A stretch of 64,000 nucleotides of DNA, from positions 260,488-324,487 of the forward strand of contig NZ_BMVL01000009.1 in the NCBI RefSeq assembly GCF_014650695.1, given 5' to 3'. The notes under the pieces were generated by a model, which ran no database searches, had not been told where the DNA came from, and was given only the letters and a program-made list of their open reading frames with translations. The DNA is from Streptomyces avidinii. Lineage in GTDB: Bacteria > Actinomycetota > Actinomycetes > Streptomycetales > Streptomycetaceae. Both the position numbers and the translations under genes were made by a program. Shown piece by piece: positions 34,241 to 42,797 of this stretch (its first letter is position 1; the number at the start of each line of letters is the position of its first letter).

Positions 34241-35698
34241 ATGTCCATATTCAGCGACCTGGCTCACCAGTACATCGACGGCGAATGGCTGGCCGGTACC
34301 GGTTCGTGGGACATCATCGACGTCAACCCGTACAACGGGGAGAAGCTCGCGGCCATCACGGTGGCCACCGTCGAGCAGGTGGACCAGGCCTACCGCGGCG
34401 CCGAGCGCGCCCAGCGGGAGTGGGCCGCCACCAGCCCGTACATCAGACGCGCGGTCCTGGAGCGCGCCCTGCGGATCACCGAGGAGCGCGAGAAGGAAAT
34501 CGTCGAGGCGATGATCGACGAGCTCGGCGGGACCCGTCCCAAGGCCGAGTACGAGGTCCACCTCGCGATGGAGTTCATCCGCGAGTCGCTCCAGCTGGCC
34601 GTCCGCCCCGAGGGCCGGATCCTGCCCTCGCCGGTCGAGGGCAAGGAGAACCGGATCCAGCGGCTGCCCGTGGGTGTCATCACCGTGATCAGCCCGTTCA
34701 ACTTCCCGTTCCTGGTGACCCTGAAGTCGGTCGCCCCGGCCCTGGCGCTGGGCAACGCGGTCGTCATCAAGCCCAACCAGAACGCCCCGGTCGTCGGCGG
34801 CGGCGTGATCGCCAAGATCTTCGAGGACGCCGGGCTGCCGGCCGGCCTGCTGAACGTCCTCGTCACCGACATCGCCGAGATAGGCGATGCGCTCCTGACC
34901 CACCCCGTGCCCAAGGTCATCTCCTTCGCGGGATCGGACCGGGTCGGCCGGCACGTCGGGGCGGTCGCCGCCCGCCACTTCAAGCGCACGGTCCTGGAGC
35001 TCAGCGGCAACAGCGCGCTCGTCGTCCTCGACGACGCCGACCTCGACTATGCGGTGGACGCGGCCGTCTTCAGCCGCTTCGTCTACCAGGGCCAGGTCTG
35101 CATGGCCGCCAACCGCATCCTCGTCGACGCCTCCGTCGCCGAGGAGTTCACGGAGAAGTTCATCGCCCGCGTGCGCGGCCTGAAGACGGGCGACCCGCAC
35201 GAGGCCGACACCCACATCGGCCCGCTGATCAACTCCTTCCAGGCCGACGCCCTGACCGCCCTCGTGGACCAGGCCGTGGAATCCGGCGCGCAGGCGCTCG
35301 TACGGGGTTCTACGCGCGGCAACCTGGTCGAACCCACGGTGCTCGCCGGGATCCCCGAGGACTCCCCGCTGCTGGGCCAGGAGATCTTCGGGCCGGTGGC
35401 CCTGCTGGTGGTATTCGACGGTGAGGACGAGGCCGTCCGGCTGACCAACGCGACCCCCTACGGTCTCAGCGGTGCGGTGCACACCCGGGACGTGGAGCGG
35501 GGCGTCCGCTTCGCGCAGCGGATCGAGACGGGCATGATCCACGTCAACGACTCCACGATCGGGGACGAGCCGCTGGCCGCGTTCGGAGGCGAGAAGGCCT
35601 CGGGCCTGGGCCGGCTGAACGGCGAGGCCACGATCGAGGCCTTCACCACCCAGAAGTGGATCTCCGTACAGCACGGCCGGACGACCTTCCCGTTCTAG
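34241..35698 (+). CDS. Aldehyde dehydrogenase family protein
   Basis: An NAD(P)-dependent aldehyde dehydrogenase of 485 aa, closest in look to benzaldehyde/vanillin dehydrogenases. The catalytic Cys287 lies in YQGQVCMAANRI and the general base Glu253 in VLELSGNSALVV. The cofactor loop reads SFAGSDRVGRHV. The C terminus has EIFGPVALLVVFDGEDEAVRLTNATPYGLSGAVHT. The ATG follows AAGGGA. It is transcribed alone; the upstream 90 bases have dyad-like GATC/GATCGG elements but no clear operator. The substrate is probably an aromatic aldehyde, by family likeness only. Confidence 0.9.
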   Translation: MSIFSDLAHQYIDGEWLAGTGSWDIIDVNPYNGEKLAAITVATVEQVDQAYRGAERAQREWAATSPYIRRAVLERALRITEEREKEIVEAMIDELGGTRPKAEYEVHLAMEFIRESLQLAVRPEGRILPSPVEGKENRIQRLPVGVITVISPFNFPFLVTLKSVAPALALGNAVVIKPNQNAPVVGGGVIAKIFEDAGLPAGLLNVLVTDIAEIGDALLTHPVPKVISFAGSDRVGRHVGAVAARHFKRTVLELSGNSALVVLDDADLDYAVDAAVFSRFVYQGQVCMAANRILVDASVAEEFTEKFIARVRGLKTGDPHEADTHIGPLINSFQADALTALVDQAVESGAQALVRGSTRGNLVEPTVLAGIPEDSPLLGQEIFGPVALLVVFDGEDEAVRLTNATPYGLSGAVHTRDVERGVRFAQRIETGMIHVNDSTIGDEPLAAFGGEKASGLGRLNGEATIEAFTTQKWISVQHGRTTFPF

Positions 35699-35759
35699 GT
35701 CTCACGGGTCACACCCCTAGACTCGGCCGGGCGTAGGCAGCCGCCCGGGGGAGATCGAG

Positions 35760-37847
35760 TTGAGCAACATACCGGAGACCGGCCGGACCCCTCGGGTCCA
35801 GAACCGGCTCGTCGTCATCCAGATCGTGGTCTTCTCGCTGCTGCTCACGCTGGGCGGACGCCTCTGGTACCTCCAGATCCGCAATGGCCCGGAGTACACG
35901 GACGAGGCGAAGAACAACCACGTCCAGCAGGTGGTCCAGCCCGCCGTGCGCGGCTCGATCCTGGACTCCCGCGGGGTCCCGCTCGCCGACAACGCGACCC
36001 ACCTCGTGGTCTCCGCCAACCGCACCGAGCTGCTGACCATGAAGGACAAGGGCAAGTCCGTGCTGACCCGGCTCGCCGGGGTGCTGGGCATGGACGCCCA
36101 GGAGGTCGTCGACAAGGTCCGGCTCTGCGATGCCAAGACCAAGCAGCCCTGCTGGAACGGGTCCCCCTACCAGCCGATCCCGGTCAGCGACGAGGCCACC
36201 ACCGAGCAGGCCCTGCAGATCCGCGAGCACCCCGAGGACTTCCCGGGCATCACGGCCGAGGCGACGGCCCTGCGCCGCTACGCCGCCCCGGACCAGGCGA
36301 ACACCTCCCAGGTGCTCGGCTACCTCTCGCCGGTCACCGACGAGGAGATCGCCAAGGCGAAGAAGTCGGACTCGCCGTACCTGCGCTCCGACCAGGTCGG
36401 CCGCTCCGGCCTGGAGCGCACGTACGACAAGGAGCTGCGCGGCAAGGCGGGCATCACCCGCTACGAGGTGGACAACCTCGGCCGGGTCATCGGGCAGGGC
36501 GAGACCGATCCGGCGCAGCCCGGCTCGAACATCGTGACCTCGATCGACTCCCGCGTGCAGGCGGTCGCCGAGCGCGAGCTGAACAACGCGATGATCGACG
36601 CGCGCAAGGTCTACGACAAGAACACCCGCCGCAACTACGAGGCCGACTCCGGCTCCGTGGTGGTGATGGAGACCAAGACCGGCCGGGTCGTGGCGATGGC
36701 CTCGAACCCGACCTACGACCCCAATGCGTGGGTGGGTGGCATCTCCGCCAAGGACTACGCCGGCCTGACCGACAAGGAGTCGAACTACCCGCTGCTGAAC
36801 CGGGCCATCCAGGCCCAGGCGGCGCCCGGCTCCATCTTCAAGGTGGTCACCTCGACCGCCGCGGTCAATGCCGGGTACCCGTTCAACAACCGCTACCCGT
36901 GCCCGAGCTCGTACTCGGTGGGCAGTCAGACCTTCACGAACTTCGAGTCGCAGGGCCACGGCGACATCACCATCGGCCGGGCCCTGGAGGTCTCCTGCGA
37001 CACCGTCTACTACGCCCTCGCGGACCAGGAGTGGAAGAAGGACGGCGGCATCAACCCGAAGAAGAACCCGAACGACTGGTTCCTCAGGACCGCCCACGAG
37101 TTCGGGCTGGGCAAGCGCACCGGCATCGACCTGCCGAACGAGGTCCCCGGCCGCGTCCCCGACCGGAAGTGGAAGCAGGACTTCTTCGAGGCGAACAAGG
37201 ACGCCTGGTGCCGCGACGGCAAGAAGAACGGCTCCTTCGCCGAGAAGATCGCCTACGAGAACTGCCGTCAGGGCAACCAGCTGCGCGAGGGCGACGCCAT
37301 CAACTACTCCATCGGGCAGGGCGACACGCTCGTCACCCCGATCCAGATGGCCTCCGTCTACTCGGCGATCGCCAACGGCGGCACGCTCCACCAGCCCAGC
37401 ATCGGCAAGGCGGTCGTCAGCGCCGACGGGAAGTCGGTCCAGGAGATCGCGCCGAAGGAGCAGGGCAAGTTGCCGATGGACGCGAAGACCCGCGACAACA
37501 TCGACGAGGCGCTCGCCGGCGTGGCCACCGACGGCAGCGCCGCATGGCGCTTCGGCGGCTGGCCGCAGAAGCAGATCCCGATGCACGCCAAGACGGGCAC
37601 GGCCGAGGTCCAGGGCAAGCAGACCACCTCGTGGTTCGCCTCGTACACCGGCGACTACGCGATCGTGATGACGATCTCGCAGGGCGGCACCGGCTCGGGC
37701 GCGTCGGGACCGGCGGTCCGCAAGATCTACGAGGCGATGTACGGGCTCGACCCGACGGGCAAGCAGGACCTCTCCAAGGCGCTGCTTCCGCAGCCCGCCA
37801 CCGCGCTGCCGGCGATCCGCCCGGACGGGGAGATCGAGGGCAACTGA
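35760..37847 (+). CDS. Class B penicillin-binding protein 2 (transpeptidase)
   Basis: A 695-aa D,D-transpeptidase for peptidoglycan cross-linking. A short cytoplasmic start and one membrane helix (about 17-36) are followed by a PBP dimer domain (RGSILDSRGVPLADN) and the catalytic domain: Ser358-Ile-Phe-Lys361, Ser412-Cys-Asp414 and Lys611-Thr-Gly613. The TTG start is preceded by GGGGGAG. It is not next to rodA or ftsW, so it is one of several paralogous class B PBPs that streptomycetes carry. A TAGACT hexamer at 35719-35724 is a possible -10 box. Confidence 0.92.
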   Translation: MSNIPETGRTPRVQNRLVVIQIVVFSLLLTLGGRLWYLQIRNGPEYTDEAKNNHVQQVVQPAVRGSILDSRGVPLADNATHLVVSANRTELLTMKDKGKSVLTRLAGVLGMDAQEVVDKVRLCDAKTKQPCWNGSPYQPIPVSDEATTEQALQIREHPEDFPGITAEATALRRYAAPDQANTSQVLGYLSPVTDEEIAKAKKSDSPYLRSDQVGRSGLERTYDKELRGKAGITRYEVDNLGRVIGQGETDPAQPGSNIVTSIDSRVQAVAERELNNAMIDARKVYDKNTRRNYEADSGSVVVMETKTGRVVAMASNPTYDPNAWVGGISAKDYAGLTDKESNYPLLNRAIQAQAAPGSIFKVVTSTAAVNAGYPFNNRYPCPSSYSVGSQTFTNFESQGHGDITIGRALEVSCDTVYYALADQEWKKDGGINPKKNPNDWFLRTAHEFGLGKRTGIDLPNEVPGRVPDRKWKQDFFEANKDAWCRDGKKNGSFAEKIAYENCRQGNQLREGDAINYSIGQGDTLVTPIQMASVYSAIANGGTLHQPSIGKAVVSADGKSVQEIAPKEQGKLPMDAKTRDNIDEALAGVATDGSAAWRFGGWPQKQIPMHAKTGTAEVQGKQTTSWFASYTGDYAIVMTISQGGTGSGASGPAVRKIYEAMYGLDPTGKQDLSKALLPQPATALPAIRPDGEIEGN

Positions 37848-37948
37848 GCGGGGATTGCGGACAGGAACTGACCGCAAGGCTCCGTAACGTACGGGGTGTC
37901 GGAGGGAAGAGCCCCCGGCACCCCATCCCACACCCAAGGCGGTCGGTC

Positions 37949-38461
37949 ATGGCTCAGCTTTCCACCGAAGTCCTCGGCGACGAGCGCGGCACCCTCCTCG
38001 CCTTCGTCGAGGCCCAGCGCACGGCGATCCGCGAATCCCTCCTCGGGCTCGACGAGGAGCAGGCCGCGAGCCGCCCGAGCGTGAGCGAGCTCAGCCTGTC
38101 CGGGGTGCTCAAGCACGTGGCCGAGTGCGAACTGGGCTGGCTGCGCCTGGCACAGCAGCGGCCGAACGAGCGGGAACGCAACGAGGAGACCTACGGCGAG
38201 ATGTTCCGGCTCGTCGACGGCGAGTCCGTGGAGTCGGTGCTGGCCTTCTGGGACGGGGTCAGGCAGGAGACGGAGGCCTTCGTCGCCGCCGTCCCGAGCC
38301 TGGACAGCACCTTCCCGCTGCCGCCGGCGCCCTGGTTCCCCGAGGACGGCAAGGTCTCGATCCGGTGGATGCTCCTGCACCTGGTCGAGGAGTTCGCCCG
38401 GCACGCGGGCCACGCGGACATCGTCCGGGAGTCCCTGGACGGCACCCGCGCCATGGGGTGA
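37949..38461 (+). CDS. DinB-like (DUF664) four-helix protein
   Basis: A 170-aa member of the DinB/mycothiol-dependent enzyme superfamily. The metal-binding His residues appear in LSGVLKHVAECELGWL and HLVEEFARHAGHADIVRE, which gives the three-His arrangement. The ATG opens AQLSTEVLGDERG; the ribosome site is weak. Members use mycothiol or act on small thiol adducts in actinomycetes; the substrate here is unknown. It is encoded 24 bases before a PadR regulator, so the two may share a message. Confidence 0.85.
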   Translation: MAQLSTEVLGDERGTLLAFVEAQRTAIRESLLGLDEEQAASRPSVSELSLSGVLKHVAECELGWLRLAQQRPNERERNEETYGEMFRLVDGESVESVLAFWDGVRQETEAFVAAVPSLDSTFPLPPAPWFPEDGKVSIRWMLLHLVEEFARHAGHADIVRESLDGTRAMG

Positions 38462-38484
38462 GCGGGGGTGAGTAGCCTGGCCCC

Positions 38485-39114
38485 ATGTCAGCGATCCGGC
38501 TTCTTGTCCTCGGCGCGGTCCGCCAGCACGGGCGGGCCCACGGGTACCAGGTACGCAACGACCTGGAGTACTGGGGCGCCCACGAGTGGTCGAACACCAA
38601 GCCCGGATCGATCTACCACGCGCTCAAGCAGATGGCGAAGCAGGGCGTCCTGCACGCGCACGAGGTGGCGCCGAGCGCGGCGGGCGGCCCGCCGCGCACC
38701 GAGTACGAGGTGACGGAGGCCGGCCGCCAGGAGTACTTCCGGCTGCTGCGCGAGGCCCTCGCGGCGTACGACCAGAAGACGGACGTGCTGTCGGCGGCGA
38801 TCGGCTTCATGGTCGATCTGCCGCGGGCGGAGGTGCTCGCGCTGCTCCGGGAGCGGATGGCGAAGCTGGCTCTCTGGCGGTCGTCGGTGACGGAGTACTA
38901 CACGCCGGAGGGCGGCCCGGAGTCGCTCGGGCACATCGGCGAGATCATGCACATGTGGGTCCACTCCGCGGACGCCGAGGCGGAGTGGACGCGGGGGCTG
39001 ATCGCCCGGATCGAGGGGGGCGCGTACTCCTTCGCAGGTGAGGGCGGCGATCCGTTCGTGGGGGTCCTCGCGGACGGCCAGGAGAATCCGTACGCCGCGC
39101 GACAGGATGCCTAA
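38485..39114 (+). CDS. PadR-family transcriptional regulator
   Basis: A 209-aa regulator. The winged helix is in IRLLVLGAVRQHGRAHGYQVRNDLEYWGAHEWSNTKPGSIYHALKQMAKQGVL, with the wing at RTEYEVTEAGRQEYFRLL. A C-terminal Vir_Act-like helical domain follows. PadR repressors usually control an adjacent exporter. Here two palindromes lie between its stop and the DrrA-like ABC gene. The ATG has no strong ribosome site, which suggests translation from the upstream DinB transcript. The ligand is unknown, probably a drug-like compound. Confidence 0.9.
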   Translation: MSAIRLLVLGAVRQHGRAHGYQVRNDLEYWGAHEWSNTKPGSIYHALKQMAKQGVLHAHEVAPSAAGGPPRTEYEVTEAGRQEYFRLLREALAAYDQKTDVLSAAIGFMVDLPRAEVLALLRERMAKLALWRSSVTEYYTPEGGPESLGHIGEIMHMWVHSADAEAEWTRGLIARIEGGAYSFAGEGGDPFVGVLADGQENPYAARQDA

Positions 39115-39175
39115 TCAAGTTTGACTAGCCGGATGGCGGGCATTACTTTGGGCGGCCCAGCTACTCAAATTTGAC
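39112..39175 (+). promoter_or_regulatory. Twin PadR-type operators ahead of the ABC exporter
   Basis: Two related sites 50 bases apart: TAATCAAGTTTGACTAG at 39112-39128 and TACTCAAATTTGACTAA at 39163-39179. The core TCAAATTTGA (39165-39174) is a perfect palindrome; TCAAGTTTGA (39115-39124) has one change. The first overlaps the padR stop and the second ends just upstream of the exporter's ribosome site (GGAGGAG, 39180-39186). Confidence 0.75.
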
Positions 39176-39191
39176 TAATGGAGGAGCGGTT

Positions 39192-40127
39192 TTGGCGATC
39201 TCCGTCGAAGGTGTGCACAAGCGGTACGGCGGCAAGCCCGCGCTGGCAGGGCTCGACCTGGAGGTGAAGTCCGGGACGGTGCAGGCCGTGCTCGGTCCCA
39301 ACGGAGCCGGGAAGACCACGGCCGTGCGCATCATGAGCACCCTGCTGCGGCACGACGAGGGCGTGGTCCGGGTCGCGGGCCACGACGTACGCACCCAGGC
39401 GCCCGCCGTCCGAGCCCGGATCGGGCTGCTCGGCCAGCACGCGGCGCTCGACGAGGGCCTGGGCGGCCGGCAGAACCTGGAGATGTTCGGCCGCCTGAAC
39501 CACCTCGGCGCGCGACGGGCCGGGCTGCGGGCCGACGAACTGCTGGACCTCTTCGGCCTCGCGGACACCGGGCGCAAGCCGGTGAAGCAGTACAGCGGCG
39601 GCATGCGGCGCCGCCTCGACCTCGCGGCGTCCCTGATCACCGAGCCGGAGGTGCTCTTCCTCGACGAGCCCACCACCGGGCTCGACCCGCGCGGCCGCGC
39701 CGAGGTGTGGAGCGCGGTCCGCTCGCTGGTGGGCGGCGGCACGACCGTCCTGCTGACCACGCAGTACCTGGAGGAGGCCGATCAGCTGGCCGACCGCATC
39801 ACGCTGATCGATGCCGGGCGGGTGGCGGCCGAGGGCACGGCCGACGAGCTGAAGTCCCTCGTCGGGGCCGACCGGATCGTCGTCGTCCTGCGCGACGAGG
39901 CGCGGCTCGCGCAGGCGGCGCGGCTGCTGCCGGAGCCGGCTGTGGACGCGGACTCCCTCACCCTGAGCTTCCCGGTGGAGGACCGGATGGCGGGCCTGGC
40001 CCTGACCCTGCGCGTGCTGGAGGAGGCGGGCATCGAGGCGGTGGACCTCGCGGTCCGCCGCCCCACGCTCGACGAGGTCTTCCTGCACCTGACCGACCGT
40101 ACGGACGCCGCGGAGGTGGCTGCATGA
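39192..40127 (+). CDS. ABC transporter ATPase, DrrA-like drug exporter family
   Basis: A 311-aa ATPase. Walker A GPNGAGKTT, signature YSGGMRRRLDLA, Walker B LFLDEPTTGLD and the H-loop region LLTTQYLEEADQLADR identify it. A C-terminal DrrA-type extension (RRPTLDEVFLHLT) is present. The TTG start is chosen for GGAGGAG five bases upstream; an earlier TTG at 39171 lies within the operator. The stop overlaps the permease ATG. The pair resembles the daunorubicin/doxorubicin resistance exporters and is probably repressed by the PadR protein. Confidence 0.93.
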   Translation: MAISVEGVHKRYGGKPALAGLDLEVKSGTVQAVLGPNGAGKTTAVRIMSTLLRHDEGVVRVAGHDVRTQAPAVRARIGLLGQHAALDEGLGGRQNLEMFGRLNHLGARRAGLRADELLDLFGLADTGRKPVKQYSGGMRRRLDLAASLITEPEVLFLDEPTTGLDPRGRAEVWSAVRSLVGGGTTVLLTTQYLEEADQLADRITLIDAGRVAAEGTADELKSLVGADRIVVVLRDEARLAQAARLLPEPAVDADSLTLSFPVEDRMAGLALTLRVLEEAGIEAVDLAVRRPTLDEVFLHLTDRTDAAEVAA

Positions 40128-40954
40128 GCGTGAGCACGAGCACGAGCACGAGCGCGGGTCCGTCGGCGGGCCGGGGCGTGCCCTGGGTGGTCGTGGACTC
40201 CTGGACGATGACCCGGCGCGAGCTCGCGCACTGGGCGCGCCAGCCGGTCCAGATGGTCGTCGGCCTGGTCTTCCCGGTGATGCTGCTGCTGATGTTCGGC
40301 TTCCTGGTCGGCGGCGGACGCGGGATCGACGGCGAGTACGTGGAGTTCCTGGTGCCCGGGATGCTCGCACTGACCATGGCCTTCGGGCTGGAGGCGACCA
40401 TGACCGCGGTCACCCAGGACCTGGGCAAGGGGGTGATCGACCGGTTCCGCGCCATGCCGATGTCCTCGGCGGCGGTGCTGGTCGGCCGCAGCGCCGCCGA
40501 CATGCTCCAGTCGGCGGTGGGCCTGGCCGTCCTCGCGGGCGTCGGCCTGCTGCTGGGCTGGCGCTGGCACGGCTCGCCGGCGGCGGCGCTGCTGGCCTTC
40601 GCGCTGCTCCTGCTGCTGCGCTTCGCGATGCTGTGGATCGGTATCTACCTGGGCATGGTCGCGGGCCGCCCGGAGCTGGTGCAGGCGGTGCAGATCCTGG
40701 TGTGGCCGGTGGGCTTCCTCTCCAACGCGTTCGCCACTGCGGAGTCGATGCCGGGCTGGCTGGGGGCGGTGGTGGAATGGAACCCGATGTCGGCGACGGC
40801 GACCGCGGTCCGCGACCTGTTCGGCAACCCGGCCGCGGCCGGACCATCGTGGGCCGGTGACCATGCCGCGCTGCTGGCCGTCGGCTGGCCGGTGCTGCTG
40901 CTCGCCGTCTTCTTCCCGCTGGCGGTGGCCAGGTTCCGCGGCCTCGGCAAGTAG
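40124..40954 (+). CDS. ABC transporter permease, DrrB-like (ABC-2 type)
   Basis: A 276-aa membrane protein with six hydrophobic segments (about 47-68, 85-105, 130-150, 160-180, 190-207 and 245-265). Typical ABC-2 features are the cytoplasmic start ending SWTMTRRELAHWARQP and the conserved GFLSNAFATAESMPGWLGAVVEWNPMS. It overlaps the ATPase gene by four bases (ATGA). Together they form a small-molecule efflux pump. A Ser/Thr dipeptide run (SVSTSTSTS) at the start is a simple repeat in the DNA (AGCACG). Confidence 0.92.
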   Translation: MSVSTSTSTSAGPSAGRGVPWVVVDSWTMTRRELAHWARQPVQMVVGLVFPVMLLLMFGFLVGGGRGIDGEYVEFLVPGMLALTMAFGLEATMTAVTQDLGKGVIDRFRAMPMSSAAVLVGRSAADMLQSAVGLAVLAGVGLLLGWRWHGSPAAALLAFALLLLLRFAMLWIGIYLGMVAGRPELVQAVQILVWPVGFLSNAFATAESMPGWLGAVVEWNPMSATATAVRDLFGNPAAAGPSWAGDHAALLAVGWPVLLLAVFFPLAVARFRGLGK

Positions 40955-41017
40955 CCGCCGCGGCGGACGGGCGAAAAGACGCCGCGAGCGGACCCGCGAG
41001 CGGACCCGCGGAGGGAC

Positions 41018-41048
41018 TTGCACCTCACGCCGCGTGAGGGACCACAGT
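41018..41048 (+). promoter_or_regulatory. tipA-type MerR promoter
   Basis: -35 TTGCAC (41018-41023) and -10 CACAGT (41043-41048) are 19 bases apart. Between them lies the perfect dyad CCTCACG (41023-41029) and CGTGAGG (41033-41039). This long spacer with the dyad in it is the MerR-family design and closely matches the S. lividans tipA promoter as I recall it. Confidence 0.85.
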
Positions 41049-41079
41049 GAAGGGCGTACCCAACCAGAGGGCGGAAGAG

Positions 41080-41838
41080 ATGAGCTACTCCGTGGGCCAG
41101 GTCGCCGGATTCGCCGGAGTCACGGTGCGCACCCTGCACCACTACGACGAGATCGGCCTGCTCTCCCCGAGCGGCCGCAGCAACGCGGGACACCGGCGGT
41201 ACGACGACGCCGACCTGGACCGTCTGCAGCGGATCCTGTTCTACCGGGAGCTCGGCTTCCCCCTCGACGAGGTCGCGGTCCTGCTGGACGACCCGGAGAC
41301 GGATCCGCGGGAGCATCTGCGCCGGCAGCATGCCCTGCTGACCGACCGGATCGACCGGCTCCAGCAGATGGCCCAGGCCGTTGAGCACGCCATGGAGGCG
41401 AAGAAGATGGGCATCAACCTCACGCCCGAGGAGAAGTTCGAGGTCTTCGGGAACTTCGATCCCGATCAGTACGCCGCGGAGGCCGAGCAGCGCTGGGGCG
41501 GCACGGACGCCTACGCCGAGTCGCAGCGCCGGGCCGCCGCCTGCACCAAGGAGGACTGGAAGCGGATCCTGGCCGAGGCCGACGGCATCAACCGGCGCCT
41601 GGCCGCGCTGATGGACTCGGGAGCGGCCGCGGAGTCCGAGGAGGCCATGGACCTGGCCGAGGAGCACCGCGGCTGGATCGACGGGAACTGCTACACCTGC
41701 TCGTACGAGATGCACACCAATCTGGGCGAGATGTACGTGGCGGACGAGCGGTTCACGGCCACCTACGACGCCGTCCGGCCGGGGCTGGGCGTGTTCCTGC
41801 GGGACGCGATCATGGCCAACGCCGTACGCAAGGTGTAG
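41080..41838 (+). CDS. tipA: TipA-like MerR-family multidrug-sensing regulator
   Basis: A 252-aa TipAL homologue. An N-terminal MerR DNA-binding domain (YSVGQVAGFAGVTVRTLHHYDEIGLL) and a coiled dimer helix are joined to a TipAS drug-binding domain from Met110. An internal start for free TipAS is conserved: ATG at 41407 with GGAGG at 41394-41398. TipA activates its own promoter when bound to thiopeptides. The residue equal to Cys214 of S. lividans TipA, which bonds covalently to thiostrepton, is Asn here (HTNLGEMY), while Cys207 is kept and Cys204 is added. The upstream MerR promoter shows autoregulation. Confidence 0.92.
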   Translation: MSYSVGQVAGFAGVTVRTLHHYDEIGLLSPSGRSNAGHRRYDDADLDRLQRILFYRELGFPLDEVAVLLDDPETDPREHLRRQHALLTDRIDRLQQMAQAVEHAMEAKKMGINLTPEEKFEVFGNFDPDQYAAEAEQRWGGTDAYAESQRRAAACTKEDWKRILAEADGINRRLAALMDSGAAAESEEAMDLAEEHRGWIDGNCYTCSYEMHTNLGEMYVADERFTATYDAVRPGLGVFLRDAIMANAVRKV

Positions 41839-41958
41839 GCGCGGACGTCACGCATCCGACCCCCTCCGGTCCCTGGAACCGGGCGGGGGTCGTGTGCGTT
41901 GATAATTGAAACCGCTCCTTCCGCAATACGCCCCCCGATCCAGGAGAGCCCGGAAACC

Positions 41959-42669
41959 GTGTATACGCTTGCGCTCGGCCCTGAGTGGCTGTCCCCGGAC
42001 TATCTGATCTCGCACTTCGGTCTGATCGGCATCCTGGTCATCGTCTTCGCCGAGTCGGGACTCTTCGCGTTCCTCCCCGGCGACTCGCTGCTCTTCACGG
42101 CGGGCCTGCTGGTCGCGGACGGGCAGTACATCAAGCAGCCGCTGTGGCTGGTCTGCACCCTGATCGTGGCCGCCGCGATCATCGGCGACCAGGTCGGTTA
42201 CATGATCGGCAAGTTCTTCGGGCCGAAGCTCTTCAACCGGCCCAAGTCCAAGCTCTTCAAGCGCGAGAACCTGGACAAGGCGCACGAGTTCATGGACAAG
42301 CACGGCCCCAAGGCCATCGTGCTCGCCCGCTTCGTGCCGATCATCCGCACCTTCGCCCCGATGGTCGCGGGCGCCGGCACGATGAAGTACCGCACCTTCC
42401 TGACCTACAACGTCATCGGGGGCATCGGCTGGGGAGCGGGCGTCACGATCGCCGGCTACTGGCTCGGGCAGATCGAGTTCATCAAGACGAACGTCGAGCC
42501 GATCCTGGTGGGCATCGTCCTGCTGTCGGTCATCCCGGTGGTCTTCGAGGTGCTGAAGGCCCGCAAGGAGAACAAGGCGAACGCCGGCGCCGAGTCGGCC
42601 GCCGTGCCCGCAGGCGACGGCTCCGGCCCGCAGGCCCCGGGCGCACGCGGCCGGCACGCCAAGCGCTGA
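41959..42669 (+). CDS. DedA family membrane protein
   Basis: A 236-aa DedA protein, a family now linked to lipid-carrier flipping and membrane homeostasis. Motifs: FAESGLFAFLPGDSLLFTAGLL, GDQVGYMIGKFFG, and the conserved RFVPIIRTFAPMVAGAGTMKYRTFLTYNVIGGIGW with the Arg and Pro residues. Four to five helices are visible, and the basic C-terminal tail ends RHAKR. The GTG at 41959 after AGGAGA is chosen; a TTG at 41899 would add a 20-aa N-terminal extension without hydrophobic character. The gene is alone. Confidence 0.88.
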   Translation: MYTLALGPEWLSPDYLISHFGLIGILVIVFAESGLFAFLPGDSLLFTAGLLVADGQYIKQPLWLVCTLIVAAAIIGDQVGYMIGKFFGPKLFNRPKSKLFKRENLDKAHEFMDKHGPKAIVLARFVPIIRTFAPMVAGAGTMKYRTFLTYNVIGGIGWGAGVTIAGYWLGQIEFIKTNVEPILVGIVLLSVIPVVFEVLKARKENKANAGAESAAVPAGDGSGPQAPGARGRHAKR

Positions 42670-42698
42670 GCCGCGCCCCGTACGCACGCCGCACGCCC

Positions 42699-42737
42699 GT
42701 ACCGCCCCGGAGGCCCACGAGAGGCCCCGGGGCGTAC
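42699..42737. terminator. GC-rich hairpin between dedA-like and thrE-like genes
   Basis: GTACCGCCCCGG-type arm pairs imperfectly with CCGGGGCGTAC across GGCC/GGCC, between convergent genes. It probably stops transcription from both sides. Confidence 0.55.
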
Positions 42738-42797
42738 GTGTGCCCGCACGGGGCCCGCGTACGGGGCTTCGCGTACGGGCGGCCCTGTGCGCGGCGC

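Noticed and set aside
39171..39194. TTG at 39171 as start of the exporter ATPase
   Set aside because: It lies inside the operator and has no ribosome site; TTG at 39192 has GGAGGAG.
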